From contig NZ_JAUOEM010000005.1 in NCBI RefSeq assembly GCF_030540875.1, positions 186,001-250,000 on the forward strand: 64,000 nucleotides of DNA, read 5' to 3'. Each line of letters starts with the position of its first letter. Within the stretch, counting starts at the first letter, position 1. Of the stretch, positions 35,230 to 44,393 are shown piece after piece. The notes beneath the pieces are model-generated. The model was given only the letters and a program-made list of their open reading frames with translations. It searched no databases and was not told the DNA's origin. The translations under genes were made by a program, and so were the position numbers. Source of the DNA: Flavivirga amylovorans (lineage in GTDB: Bacteria; Bacteroidota; Bacteroidia; Flavobacteriales; Flavobacteriaceae).

Positions 35230-36642
35230 TTATCGCTTTTCAAGCAGTACGACATTTTCAACATGAAATGTCTGTGGGAACATATCTACTGCTTGTGTTT
35301 TTGTTACTTTGTACGTCGCATCCATCAACGCTAAATCTCTTGCTTGAGTAGCACTGTTACAACTTACATAAACAACCTTTTCGGGTGAAATATTCAATAT
35401 TTGTTGTACCACGTCTTTATGCATTCCATCGCGAGGAGGATCTGTTATAATAACATCTGGTTGGCCATGTGTTTCAATAAATACATCATTAAAAACCTGT
35501 TTCATATCTCCAACATAGAATTCAACGTTATTTATATTATTTAATTGTGCATTTTCTTTTGCAGCAATTATAGCATCTGGGACAGATTCTACACCAATAA
35601 CCTTACTCGCTTTTTTTGCAACGAACTGTGCTATGGTTCCAGTACCAGTGTATAAATCGTAAACCAACTCGTTACCCGTTAGTTTTGCAAAATCTCTTGT
35701 GATTTTGTATAACTCAAACGCTTGGTCTGAGTTTGTTTGATAAAATGACTTCGCATTAATCTTAAATTTCAAGCCTTCCATTTCTTCAAAAATATGATCT
35801 GCTCCTTTGTAGCAAATGACTTCTTGATCGTATATAGTATCGTTTGCTTTGCCATTAATAACATATTGTAAAGACGTTATTTGTGGAAATGTATCAGCAA
35901 TAAAATCTAATAGTAATTCACGTTTAGCTTTATCTTCTTTAAAAAACTGAACCAATAGCATAATATCACCAGTACTGGATGTACGAATCATCATGGTTCT
36001 TAAAAGTCCTGTTTGATTTCGAGTATTGAAAAATTCTAACTCATTTTCAATGGCAAATTGTTTAACCGCGTTCCTAACAGCGTTAGATGGATCTGCCTGT
36101 AAGTGACATTTTTTTAGATCTAAAATTTTATCCCACATGCCTGGAATATGAAATCCTAATGCATTTCTATCTCCTAAATCTTCATCAGATTGTACTTCTT
36201 CTATAGTTAACCAACGGCTGTCACTAAAAGAAAACTCCATTTTATTTCTATAGAAGTATTGATTTGAAGCCCCTAAGATAGGAGTCACTTCAGGGAGTTC
36301 AATATGTCCTATACGTGTTAAGTTGTTGGTAACCTCTTTTTGTTTATAAAATAATTGATGATCGTAAGCCATATTTTGCCATTTACAACCACCACAAGTA
36401 CCAAAATGTTCGCATTCTGGTTCTGTTCTTTTATCCGATAACTTATGAAACGCTATGGCTTTACCTTCATAATAAGCTTTACGTTTTTTAAAAGTTTGCA
36501 CATCAATAATATCACCAGGAACGGCATTGGGGAGAAAGATTACCTTTCCATCTGGTGCTTTGGCTATTGTTTTTCCTTTTGCACCAGCATCAATAACTTC
36601 TACTTGCTCAAAAATTTGTTTTTTTGCTTTTCTTCTAGACAT
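35230..36642 (-). CDS. rlmD: 23S rRNA (uracil-1939-C5)-methyltransferase RlmD
   Basis: A 470-residue RNA methyltransferase. The N-terminal TRAM domain (about 10-65) is followed by an iron-sulfur cluster motif, CEHFGTCGGC (Cys 77, 83, 86, with a later Cys in KKCHLQ). The SAM domain has LVYDLYTGTGTIAQFVA and DVIITDPPRDGMH. The catalytic cysteine lies in VVYVSCNSATQARD. It should methylate C5 of a uracil in 23S rRNA. Assignment to position 1939 rests on family resemblance, and RlmC-like specificity is the alternative. Confidence 0.9.
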   Translation of the reverse strand: MSRRKAKKQIFEQVEVIDAGAKGKTIAKAPDGKVIFLPNAVPGDIIDVQTFKKRKAYYEGKAIAFHKLSDKRTEPECEHFGTCGGCKWQNMAYDHQLFYKQKEVTNNLTRIGHIELPEVTPILGASNQYFYRNKMEFSFSDSRWLTIEEVQSDEDLGDRNALGFHIPGMWDKILDLKKCHLQADPSNAVRNAVKQFAIENELEFFNTRNQTGLLRTMMIRTSSTGDIMLLVQFFKEDKAKRELLLDFIADTFPQITSLQYVINGKANDTIYDQEVICYKGADHIFEEMEGLKFKINAKSFYQTNSDQAFELYKITRDFAKLTGNELVYDLYTGTGTIAQFVAKKASKVIGVESVPDAIIAAKENAQLNNINNVEFYVGDMKQVFNDVFIETHGQPDVIITDPPRDGMHKDVVQQILNISPEKVVYVSCNSATQARDLALMDATYKVTKTQAVDMFPQTFHVENVVLLEKR

Positions 36643-36759
36643 GCTGCAAAAATAATAATAGCAACAAATAAATGTCGCTTTATTTCTATTAACTTTAAAG
36701 GAAATTCATTTCTCCTTAAAATAAAATGAACCTTTTATGATTTTTACTGTCTTTATAAT

Positions 36760-37281
36760 ATGAAAGTTTTAAATATACATAAACGAATCATTAATCAGTC
36801 AAAGCAGGAGGTCTATAAATTACTTAGAAATTTATCAACTAAAGGTGATAAAATTTGGCCTTATGAAAAATGGCCAGCGATTCGTTTTAAAAGCGGATTA
36901 AAAGTAGGGTCAAAAGGGGGGCATGGTCCTATAAGGTATACTGTAGCTAGTGCCAATTATATTGATGGAATGGTATTTAAATTTACTAATAAAGGTTTTA
37001 ATGGAACTCATGAGTTTAAAATTAATGAATTAAATAATTCAAAGGTTGAGATCATTCATAGTATTAAAATGAAAACTTCTGGAATTGCTGTTTATTATTG
37101 GTTATTCATAATAAGGTGGTTACATGATGCTTTAATTGAAGATGCTTTTGATAAATTAGAAAATCAATTTTCAGCAAAAAAAAAAGAAACAACCTATACT
37201 TTTTGGGTTAAGTTTTTAAGAATGATTACGTACAAGAAAAGTAAAAAGTTTCATAAACGATATCTAATTGAAGAAAGATAA
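36760..37281 (+). CDS. SRPBCC family protein
   Basis: A 173-residue protein with the helix-grip fold of START/Bet v1-like ligand-binding proteins: KVLNIHKRIINQSKQEVYKLL at the N-terminus, FKSGLKVGSKGGHGPIRYTV and HEFKINELNNSKVEIIHSI in the sheet, and a long C-terminal helix. A basic tail follows (about residues 143-173). No signal peptide is present. It is the first gene of an operon with an ECF sigma factor and a DUF6768 membrane protein. The overlap suggests it modulates or is controlled by that sigma factor. Confidence 0.75.
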   Translation: MKVLNIHKRIINQSKQEVYKLLRNLSTKGDKIWPYEKWPAIRFKSGLKVGSKGGHGPIRYTVASANYIDGMVFKFTNKGFNGTHEFKINELNNSKVEIIHSIKMKTSGIAVYYWLFIIRWLHDALIEDAFDKLENQFSAKKKETTYTFWVKFLRMITYKKSKKFHKRYLIEER

Positions 37282-37810
37282 AACAATAGATGCGTTGCTG
37301 GTAAAGCAATACCTTTCTGGAAATACTAATGCCCTTACAGAGTTAGTTAAAAGGTGGCATAAATTATTTTGTAAAAAAGCGTATTGGTTGGTAAAAGATG
37401 CTGATGTAGCTAAGGACATTGCACAAGATTGCTGGAAAACGATTATAGATAAAATAGATAAGTTGCAAGATCCAGAAAGTTTTGGAGCTTGGAGTTTACG
37501 GATTGTATATATTAAATCTGTAGATAGACTTAATGCTAATAAGCGGGCAAGACAGTCCTTAGAAGATTATAAATATGAGCAGGAAACTATAATTGATATT
37601 GATGATGGAGATGAATTATTAAAGAAAACACTTTTAAAAGCTATTAAACAATTACCAGAACATCAACAAACGGTTATTCAATTGTTTTATGTTAGTGACT
37701 ATTCGTTAAAAGATATTAGTGCCGCTTTGAATATATCTGTTGGAACAGCTAAATCAAGATTATTTCATGCCAGAGAAAAATTAAAAGAAAGATTAAAATA
37801 TAAACAATAA
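37268..37810 (+). CDS. ECF-type sigma-70 factor
   Basis: A 180-residue sigma factor. Region 2 (about 15-80) includes DADVAKDIAQDCWKTIIDKI and SFGAWSLRIVYIKSVDRL. Region 4 (about 115-175) includes LPEHQQTVIQLFYVSDYSLK and LNISVGTAKSRLFHARE. The start appears to be TTG at 37268, overlapping the end of the SRPBCC gene by 14 bp, since no in-frame ATG precedes region 2. It is followed after 10 bp by a small membrane protein that may act as its partner. Confidence 0.87.
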   Translation: MKKDKTIDALLVKQYLSGNTNALTELVKRWHKLFCKKAYWLVKDADVAKDIAQDCWKTIIDKIDKLQDPESFGAWSLRIVYIKSVDRLNANKRARQSLEDYKYEQETIIDIDDGDELLKKTLLKAIKQLPEHQQTVIQLFYVSDYSLKDISAALNISVGTAKSRLFHAREKLKERLKYKQ

Positions 37811-37820
37811 AAAGAAAGAA

Positions 37821-38201
37821 ATGAAAAATAATATTGAAGACATCGACAAATTAATTAAAGAAACTTTAACTCAGGAAGAAGCAAAGTTTTATGATGAACT
37901 GGAAGAGCAAAATGTACTTCAAATGGTTTGGGGATTATTCCAAGGAAAAAATAAATGGATTATGTATTTAATGAATCTAATGACCTTGGTATTCTTTGGA
38001 CTCTTTGTGTATTGTACCATACAATTCTTTAATTCGGATATTACAAATGAAATGATTAAATGGGGTATGGGAAGTATTGTATTTATGCTTGGTGTAAGCA
38101 TGCTAAAGATTTTTGCTTGGATGCAGATGGATAAAAATGCATTAATACGGGAATTAAAGCGATTAGAGTTGCAGGTTTCTTCGTTATCTGGAAAAATGTA
38201 G
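37821..38201 (+). CDS. DUF6768-like small membrane protein
   Basis: A 126-residue protein with an N-terminal acidic cytoplasmic helix (IEDIDKLIKETLTQEEAKFYDEL), two membrane helices (about residues 48-68 and 80-98) and a C-terminal amphipathic helix (MDKNALIRELKRLELQV). It resembles the DUF6768 family found after ECF sigma factors. By position and topology it could be an anti-sigma-like membrane partner, but it lacks a recognised zinc-finger anti-sigma domain. Confidence 0.7.
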   Translation: MKNNIEDIDKLIKETLTQEEAKFYDELEEQNVLQMVWGLFQGKNKWIMYLMNLMTLVFFGLFVYCTIQFFNSDITNEMIKWGMGSIVFMLGVSMLKIFAWMQMDKNALIRELKRLELQVSSLSGKM

Positions 38202-38234
38202 TAATTAAGATTTTAAAACACGATAAATATTTAT

Positions 38235-38318
38235 TAATTTTGCAATTCCTAGGGATGATTTCTCTCCCACGCTGCTTTTTCGACACTTCGAAAGAATAAA
38301 GGTACAGAAGGAATTGCA
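38235..38318 (+). promoter_or_regulatory. Promoter-like element and potentially structured leader of rocD
   Basis: TAATTTTG (38235-38242) fits the -7 consensus. It overlaps a perfect 10-bp inverted repeat, TGCAATTCCT (38241-38250) against AGGAATTGCA (38309-38318). Inside lie GGGA/TCCC and a second stem, CTTT-CGA/TCG-AAAG, which together could fold as a three-stem RNA. The rocD start is 27 bp after the right arm. If the -7 element is used, transcription would begin within the left arm, so an RNA role and a DNA-operator role compete. Confidence 0.4.
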
Positions 38319-38345
38319 TATTTTTAATATTTAAAGTTTTTTAAA

Positions 38346-39590
38346 ATGGCAATTTTAGAACAACAAACATCGCAACAATTAATTGAACTAGAAAACGAGT
38401 ATGGTGCTCATAACTACCATCCATTACCTGTCGTATTAAGCAGAGGAGAAGGTGTACACGTGTGGGACGTAGATGGAAAACAATATTATGATTTTCTTTC
38501 TGCTTACTCAGCTGTTAATCAAGGGCATTGTCATCCAAAAATTGTTAATGCGATGGTGCAACAAGCACAAACATTAACGTTAACATCAAGAGCATTTCAT
38601 AATGACATGCTTGGTAAGTATGAGAAATTCGCTTGCGAATTTTTCGGCTTTGATAAGCTATTACCAATGAATACAGGAGCTGAAGCTGTAGAAACGGCTT
38701 TAAAGCTATGTAGAAAGTGGGCTTACGAAGTGAAAGGGATTGATGAAAACAAAGCTGAGATTATAGTATGTGAAAATAATTTTCACGGGCGTACTACAAC
38801 CATTATTTCATTTTCGAATGATCCCGTAGCACGTAAAAATTTTGGGCCATTTACCAATGGGTTTATAAAAATAGCATACGATAATCTTGAAGCATTAGAA
38901 GCTGCATTACAAAATAATCCAAATATTGGAGGATTTTTAGTGGAGCCTATACAAGGAGAAGCTGGGGTTTATGTTCCTAGTAAAGGGTACTTAACCAAAG
39001 CCAAAGCACTTTGTGAGCAATATAATGTTTTGTTTATAGCAGATGAAGTACAAACGGGTATTGCTAGAACAGGAAAACTTTTAGCAGTTAACCATGAAAA
39101 TGTAACACCAGATATTTTAATTTTAGGAAAAGCTATTAGCGGTGGTGTGTATCCAGTATCTGCCGTTTTAGCAAATGACGCTATTATGGATGTTATAAAA
39201 CCAGGTAATCATGGAAGTACTTTTGGAGGAAACCCTATAGCAGCAGCCGTAGCTATGGCAGCTCTTGAAGTCGTAAGAGATGAAAAATTAGCCGAAAATG
39301 CAGAAACCTTAGGGACTATATTTAGAAGTGAATTAAATAAATATATTGAAACTAGTAATATTGCTAGTTTAGTTAGAGGAAAAGGCTTGCTTAATGCTAT
39401 TCTTGTAAATGACGAAGAAGATAGTGATACGGCTTGGAATATTTGTTTGGCATTACGTGATAATGGATTGTTAGCAAAGCCGACACATGGGAATATTATA
39501 CGATTTGCACCTCCTTTGGTAATGAATGAAGAACAATTATTGGATTGTGTCAATATCATTATAAAAACACTTATGCAGTTTGAAAAATAG
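38346..39590 (+). CDS. rocD: Ornithine--oxo-acid transaminase
   Basis: A 414-residue class III aminotransferase. Typical ornithine aminotransferase segments are [20 protein letters not shown] at the start, [37 protein letters not shown] and the PLP-lysine region [16 protein letters not shown] (Lys about 262). The C-terminus has [17 protein letters not shown]. It converts ornithine and 2-oxoglutarate to glutamate semialdehyde and glutamate in arginine/proline metabolism. It is a single gene with a long leader and a strong terminator. Confidence 0.95.
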   Translation: MAILEQQTSQQLIELENEYGAHNYHPLPVVLSRGEGVHVWDVDGKQYYDFLSAYSAVNQGHCHPKIVNAMVQQAQTLTLTSRAFHNDMLGKYEKFACEFFGFDKLLPMNTGAEAVETALKLCRKWAYEVKGIDENKAEIIVCENNFHGRTTTIISFSNDPVARKNFGPFTNGFIKIAYDNLEALEAALQNNPNIGGFLVEPIQGEAGVYVPSKGYLTKAKALCEQYNVLFIADEVQTGIARTGKLLAVNHENVTPDILILGKAISGGVYPVSAVLANDAIMDVIKPGNHGSTFGGNPIAAAVAMAALEVVRDEKLAENAETLGTIFRSELNKYIETSNIASLVRGKGLLNAILVNDEEDSDTAWNICLALRDNGLLAKPTHGNIIRFAPPLVMNEEQLLDCVNIIIKTLMQFEK

Positions 39591-39643
39591 ATGGTTTAGA
39601 AAGAACCTTTGTTTTAATAGCATAATATATATAGTTAAAAATT

Positions 39644-39670
39644 AAAAAGCGCCGAATAGGCGCTTTTTTT
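39644..39670. terminator. Bidirectional terminator between rocD and the CCC-motif gene
   Basis: AAAAAGCGCC-GAATA-GGCGCTTTTTT is a perfect 10-bp stem with T-runs in both directions. It serves rocD on the plus strand and the convergent small membrane protein gene on the minus strand. Confidence 0.92.
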
Positions 39671-39686
39671 ATTCTTAAGTGTTGTA

Positions 39687-40016
39687 TTATTGATTTTGCT
39701 GAAATTGCTCCATCATTTCTTGAGAGCGTTCCATAATCTCATCCCAACCTACAGTATATATAGTGTATATAGATTTTATTAAATACAAAATGTTTATTAT
39801 TAATATAACCAAAGCTACAATTTTAGCTGTATTCATGGCTTTAATACTATCTGGATCATAATTTTCTGGATTATGTTTTGCAGCATTTAATTTGCTATGG
39901 GCAATTATAAAGGCTATACCTGCTAGAATAAATCCTAGTCCACCAATACAGCAGCATAAAAGACCTAAAATAGCTAATACGTAAACAATAGCTGGGTTGA
40001 GTTTTTGTTGTTCCAT
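39687..40016 (-). CDS. CCC-motif membrane protein
   Basis: A 109-residue protein with two to three membrane helices. The first helix contains LGLLCCCIGGLGFILAGIAF, the three consecutive cysteines that name this small Bacteroidota family. The middle loop (KLNAAKHNPENYDPDSIK) and second helix are also typical, and the C-terminus is Met/Gln-rich. Function is unknown. It lies 9 bp after the DUF2752 gene, and the two small membrane proteins are commonly adjacent. Confidence 0.87.
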   Translation of the reverse strand: MEQQKLNPAIVYVLAILGLLCCCIGGLGFILAGIAFIIAHSKLNAAKHNPENYDPDSIKAMNTAKIVALVILIINILYLIKSIYTIYTVGWDEIMERSQEMMEQFQQNQ

Positions 40017-40025
40017 TTGTTAATT

Positions 40026-40310
40026 TTAATTGATTATTTTCATGATATAACTTATTATAATTATTGTGACCGTAATGATAGCTAATGAACCAATAATTTT
40101 GTTGGAGTGTTTAAATTTAAAGAAAATATTTATTCCTATAGATAGAAAAAGGATAATTAAGCTATAAATGGCAGGGTACATATAAAAGGCATCTACAAAT
40201 TGACCTTTAAAAATTAAGGCAAGGGATCTTTGTAAACCACATCCCATGCATTCTATCCCAAAGAGTTTTTTATTTAAGCATGGTAACATATAATCATTCA
40301 AAGCCTGCAT
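40026..40310 (-). CDS. DUF2752 domain-containing membrane protein
   Basis: A 94-residue protein with the DUF2752 signature: CLNKKLFGIECMGCGLQRSL, where CxGCGL-Q/T-R is the conserved core, then FVDAFYMYPAIYSLIILFL. Two to three membrane helices are visible. Function is unknown. It is the first gene of a two-gene operon with the CCC-motif protein. Confidence 0.85.
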   Translation of the reverse strand: MQALNDYMLPCLNKKLFGIECMGCGLQRSLALIFKGQFVDAFYMYPAIYSLIILFLSIGINIFFKFKHSNKIIGSLAIITVTIIIISYIMKIIN

Positions 40311-40329
40311 GTATAATAAAATTATATAT

Positions 40330-40491
40330 TGAACTCATTTAGACTTTTTCAATTTGCTAAAAAATGGCTGTTTTCAGGTCTGTTTTTGTCTTTTTTTCCT
40401 TTCGTAGCTCTGCTATGCAACTCAAAAAAGTCTTCAACATAGGCAACAACTTCTAATTTTCACTTAAATCCAAAAAGTCTAAATGAGTTCA
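40330..40491. mobile_element. MITE-like element with 20-bp terminal inverted repeats
   Basis: A 162-bp segment is bounded by perfect 20-bp inverted repeats: TGAACTCATTTAGACTTTTT at 40330-40349 and its complement at 40472-40491. The interior contains T-rich sequence and no reading frame. No clear target-site duplication is visible. It sits in the 329-bp gap between two minus-strand genes. Confidence 0.7.
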
Positions 40492-40639
40492 TTATGCTAA
40501 AATAAGTAAAAAACAATATGAATTATATTTCTCAATACTGAAAATATGCTACATACGTTGTTATGTTGAAATGATTTTAGTATATAGAAAAACAGTTTAT
40601 AAGCATTAAATAATGGTCACTCAATAAATTTAAGTGGAC

Positions 40640-42415
40640 TTATTTTTTATTAGAAACTATAACTTTTTTCTTAAATACTTGGTTGTTATCTAGATTTACC
40701 TGAAGAATATATACACCATCACTAAGTGATTTTGTGGAATAGGTATACGCTTTTTTTGAATTATTTTGAAATCTTTTGCTTTCAACTTCTTTTCCTGCAA
40801 CATCAAACAAACTGAATCCTTTTACATTTAAAGAATTTGGATTTGAAATTTTTAATTCAGAAATAGTATTGTTCTGGAATACTTTTAGATCATCTAAATT
40901 AATTTCAGGAGTACTTAAGCTATTCTTATCGAAAACAATTTCAAAACGATCCGTATAATTGTTTGCTTCAAGATTAATATTAAAATCTTGAGCTTTCAGA
41001 TTGATAAATGTATTATTTTCTATATCATGGAGATAAATAGGTTGATCTGTTTCAAAATTTTGAATATCAGCAATTCTAATTCTAATTTGAGATTCTTTGT
41101 TAAGCTTAATAGCTAAAGGGATTTTTAAAGAAAGATCATAAGGTAAGGCCTCTGCGAGATAAGGTTTACCGTCAATTAACCAATGAGCATCCGAGGCTAA
41201 AATGTCGCTTTGGTTAATATTGGATTCCATACCATAATCAAAACCAAAGGACGTAGAGTTATGAAATGTTTCTACTAGTTGTCTTGTATAGCTATTATTA
41301 AAATCAATGTTTATTCTAAAACGTTTATAGTCACTAGGAACTTTAAAAAACTCATTCTCAGATTTTTTTGACTTACTTGTCTTGTCTTTTGTGTTAGAAT
41401 GTTTAAAAAATTCACTATCAGCATGCGTTTCTTTTATGAATACTCTATGACTGTTTTTTGCTTTTACTGTACCAGTCGCTGTGCCTTCCACCATAAATCC
41501 TTGTCCAATTGGTATGTGTTGGCGTGGTCTTTTTCCTGATGGACTACTACTAGCAGCACCATTAATAGAACCATCTAAGTTGTAAGTACTAAAAGTAGCA
41601 GGTGTGTAAGTCTCAACAGTACCGGCAGAATTAATGGTATAAGTTGCATAACCTCCTTCATAACTTCTTAAGTTATGGGAGTCTACGTTTGGATCCTGTT
41701 CCCAAAAATGTAAAGTACCAGTAATTACTGCAGCATTTTCTAAATCATGTATATATTCTAGAGCATCCATAGCAGATGGATATGGATTACCAACTAATGT
41801 AAAATGGTCATCTAAAACACTAACACTAATAGTACCATTGTTAGGTTTACCTCTAAAATCATACCGTTGGGCATCACCAGAACCAGCTGTTCCTTTCATA
41901 GAAAAGCCTTCTCCAGGATTTATAGAAGTATCGCCTCTTACGTGTATCCATTCAGAATACTCGTCTGAAGCTATAAATTTCCAAATCCAATAAGCCTCGA
42001 TTGATAGTGGACTTGATATGCCGTTATATCCAAAATGACCAACATTTGCTGGTGTTGAAGTTATGATCCCCGTAGAGTCATTAAGAAATGTGACTCCAAA
42101 AGGGTTATTTACAGAGTTATTTATTTTACTACCAACTGGAGAACACCAATAATTATATTCATAAGCCCCAACATTACCTTCTTGGTAAACACTTAATTCG
42201 CCAATACCAGAATTTCCACTGGTACCAGACCCTTGAACAACTTGAGCTTCATTACGCAAATAAATAGAACTATCTGCTTCACCTAGGTTAATATCGTCTT
42301 CAACAAAGACAACTTCATCATTTATAAAAACATAAGCATCATTTCTTACTGATAATTGTGAAAATGAGAGATTGCTTATTAATAGTAGAAGTAAAAAGGC
42401 ACGTCTGCTTAACAT
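40640..42415 (-). CDS. Large secreted protein with T9SS sorting domain
   Basis: A 591-residue protein with a signal peptide (MLSRRAFLLLLLISNLSFSQ). A large beta-rich region with WCSPVGSKINNS, NPGEGFSMKGTAGSG, VGNPYPSAMDALEYI and RQHIPIGQGFMVEGTATG is a pattern of flavobacterial surface proteins of unknown role. A C-terminal type IX sorting domain (KVFQNNTISELKISNP, GVYILQVNLDNNQVFKKKVI) ends it. The frame is open to 42448, but that codon is TTG. The ATG at 42415 starts the signal peptide correctly. Confidence 0.85.
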   Translation of the reverse strand: MLSRRAFLLLLLISNLSFSQLSVRNDAYVFINDEVVFVEDDINLGEADSSIYLRNEAQVVQGSGTSGNSGIGELSVYQEGNVGAYEYNYWCSPVGSKINNSVNNPFGVTFLNDSTGIITSTPANVGHFGYNGISSPLSIEAYWIWKFIASDEYSEWIHVRGDTSINPGEGFSMKGTAGSGDAQRYDFRGKPNNGTISVSVLDDHFTLVGNPYPSAMDALEYIHDLENAAVITGTLHFWEQDPNVDSHNLRSYEGGYATYTINSAGTVETYTPATFSTYNLDGSINGAASSSPSGKRPRQHIPIGQGFMVEGTATGTVKAKNSHRVFIKETHADSEFFKHSNTKDKTSKSKKSENEFFKVPSDYKRFRINIDFNNSYTRQLVETFHNSTSFGFDYGMESNINQSDILASDAHWLIDGKPYLAEALPYDLSLKIPLAIKLNKESQIRIRIADIQNFETDQPIYLHDIENNTFINLKAQDFNINLEANNYTDRFEIVFDKNSLSTPEINLDDLKVFQNNTISELKISNPNSLNVKGFSLFDVAGKEVESKRFQNNSKKAYTYSTKSLSDGVYILQVNLDNNQVFKKKVIVSNKK

Positions 42416-42584
42416 TTTTAATAGGTTAAATATGAGTTGGGATAACAAATATATATTTTTTTTTACAAAAAATAATATTTCATCGATATAAAATGTACTT
42501 AAACGGAAGTGTTCTTAAATAAATGACGGTAAAATCATTATTTAAAATCTAATTTTTAATGTAATTTGCAGACCACAAAAAGAC

Positions 42585-42785
42585 ATGTTACTAATGAAGT
42601 ATTTTAATTACCTATTAATAGTTTTAGGAGCTATTGTTGCTACATATGCAAAATCTGGTACAGGGCAAAATGACTATATTCTAATTGGAGGTATTATTGT
42701 ACTTATGATTGGAGTATATAGAATATCTAGAAGTATACCAAGTAAGCAGGATGATGATGGTATTGATAATTCTAAAGAAGAATAG
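42585..42785 (+). CDS. Small two-helix membrane protein
   Basis: A 66-residue protein with two predicted membrane helices (about residues 5-24 and 30-46) and a charged acidic tail (SKQDDDGIDNSKEE). A second possible ATG lies 9 bp in (MKYFNYLL). No family is recognised. Its stop is 2 bp before the Smr-domain gene, so the two are co-transcribed. Confidence 0.65.
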   Translation: MLLMKYFNYLLIVLGAIVATYAKSGTGQNDYILIGGIIVLMIGVYRISRSIPSKQDDDGIDNSKEE

Positions 42786-42787
42786 CC

Positions 42788-43351
42788 ATGTCTTTTAAAT
42801 TAGGTGATTCTGTTTTAGTTATAGATGAAAATTTATCTGGAATAATAAAAGAAATTTCGGGGAATACTATTTCTATTGAGACTACAGAAGGGTTTTTATT
42901 AGATTTTCAAAGTAATGAATTGGTTCTAAATAAGGCCAATAGTACTTTTAACCGAGAATTATTTTCGAAAACAACGATTACTGCTGTTGTTTCAGAAAAA
43001 GAGCAACCATCAAAAAGAAAGCAGGTTAAAACGAGAGCAAAAGATAGGTATGAACCTACTATGGAGATTGATTTGCATATTAATCAATTAGTTAGATCTC
43101 CAAAAGGAATGTCTAAACACGATATATTGACCTTACAATTGGATACAGCGAAACGCCAATTAGAGTTTGCTATTAAAAAGCGGATTCAAAAAATTGTATT
43201 TATTCACGGCGTTGGTGAGGGCGTTTTAAAAGTAGAATTGGAGTATTTATTCGGACGTTATAATAATATAAAATTTTATGAAGCTAATTATCAGAAATAT
43301 GGTTTAGGAGCAACAGAAGTGTATATTTATCAGAATGTACAACCTAATTAA
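42788..43351 (+). CDS. Smr-domain protein (MutS2 C-terminal type)
   Basis: A 187-residue protein. The N-terminal part (about residues 1-60) looks like a small beta domain (FKLGDSVLVIDENLSG) and a basic linker follows. The C-terminal Smr domain (about 92-187) has EIDLHINQLV, IVFIHGVGEGVLKVEL and KYGLGATEVYI, the DLH and HGxGxG motifs of Smr nucleases. Smr domains cut or bind branched DNA or collided-ribosome mRNA. Its role here is not known. It converges on the calcium-repeat lipoprotein with an 8-bp overlap. Confidence 0.85.
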   Translation: MSFKLGDSVLVIDENLSGIIKEISGNTISIETTEGFLLDFQSNELVLNKANSTFNRELFSKTTITAVVSEKEQPSKRKQVKTRAKDRYEPTMEIDLHINQLVRSPKGMSKHDILTLQLDTAKRQLEFAIKKRIQKIVFIHGVGEGVLKVELEYLFGRYNNIKFYEANYQKYGLGATEVYIYQNVQPN

Positions 43352-44249
43352 ACGTAGTCTCTACTTCTATAGTTTTTGTTAGTCTAGAATCACTTAATGT
43401 TCCAAAATCAAATACATCTAAAGATATTAATGTTAAATCAAAATTAGAAATTGTAAGCGTTACCGTATGTGTTTGAGTGATATTATGCGTTCTATACGCT
43501 GTAGCTTTAACTTCAGTAGAAACATCTGGATTTAAATAATCAGGTGTATTGCCAATGGTAATATCATTTGCAGGGTTTAAATCTACAGATTGATTTTCTT
43601 CATCACGTGTTTTAATATCATCCCCATCATCATCATCATCTAAATAATCAGGTACACCATCTCCATCAGTATCTTCTGCATCACTAAAATCACCATCATT
43701 ATTTGGATCTGGTGCTTCATCTTTAGTTAAAATATTATCACCATCATCATCAGCATCAATATAATTTGGTATACCATCTCCGTCAGTATCTAAATTTTCA
43801 TCTTTACCCTCAAACTCTGCAGGGATCCCATCATTATCATCTTCTGTTAAAACGGTTTTTATTTGTGCGGTTCCTGATGTGCTTTCTACATCTTGAGTAA
43901 TTACTACATCAGAAAGGGGAACATCACTACAAAATAAACCAGAAGTAGGTAACGTAGTATTACTATAAGTCCTATAATTGAATGGATTTGTGGTACTTAT
44001 TGTAACATCTTTGGTGAAAACACCAGTACTTTCATCAATTTCAAGAAGTTCATCAAAAGTAAAATTATTAATTTTTAAAGATAAAGACTCAGAAGGGTCA
44101 TTTTTAGTTTTATAAAATATTAAATTGGTTTCTCCACAAGCACTAAAACTGTCTTCAAAATCTAGTTCAACAGTAATTACATCTCCATCATCACATGAGT
44201 ATATACTTAATAAACATGTAGGTATTAAAACTAAAAGTAATCTGCGCAT
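43344..44249 (-). CDS. Lipoprotein with thrombospondin type 3-like calcium-binding repeats
   Basis: A 301-residue protein with a lipoprotein signal (LLSIYSCDDGDV, Cys about 19). The middle (about residues 140-225) has Asp-rich repeats: DNDGIPAEFEG, DTDGDGIPNYIDADDDGDN and DTDGDGVPDYLDDDDDGDD. These match thrombospondin type 3 calcium-binding motifs. The flanks are beta-rich and unrecognised. It is probably anchored at the cell surface and stabilised by calcium. It is a lone gene, 3' overlapping the Smr gene by 8 bp. Confidence 0.83.
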   Translation of the reverse strand: MRRLLLVLIPTCLLSIYSCDDGDVITVELDFEDSFSACGETNLIFYKTKNDPSESLSLKINNFTFDELLEIDESTGVFTKDVTISTTNPFNYRTYSNTTLPTSGLFCSDVPLSDVVITQDVESTSGTAQIKTVLTEDDNDGIPAEFEGKDENLDTDGDGIPNYIDADDDGDNILTKDEAPDPNNDGDFSDAEDTDGDGVPDYLDDDDDGDDIKTRDEENQSVDLNPANDITIGNTPDYLNPDVSTEVKATAYRTHNITQTHTVTLTISNFDLTLISLDVFDFGTLSDSRLTKTIEVETTFN

Positions 44250-44393
44250 TGGGTTTGGATTTTAGGACAAAAATAATAGAATTGTTATTTATAACGTAGG
44301 ATATTGAGAATAATTTTATTTCAAGTATTTTTGAACTTTAAAAAGCTTATTTACTTATTAAACTATGTATCGGATTAATAAAATGTCTTTCCT

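Noticed and set aside
42416-42448. N-terminal extension of the T9SS protein
   Set aside because: The first codon is TTG and the extension would precede a complete signal peptide starting at the ATG at 42415.
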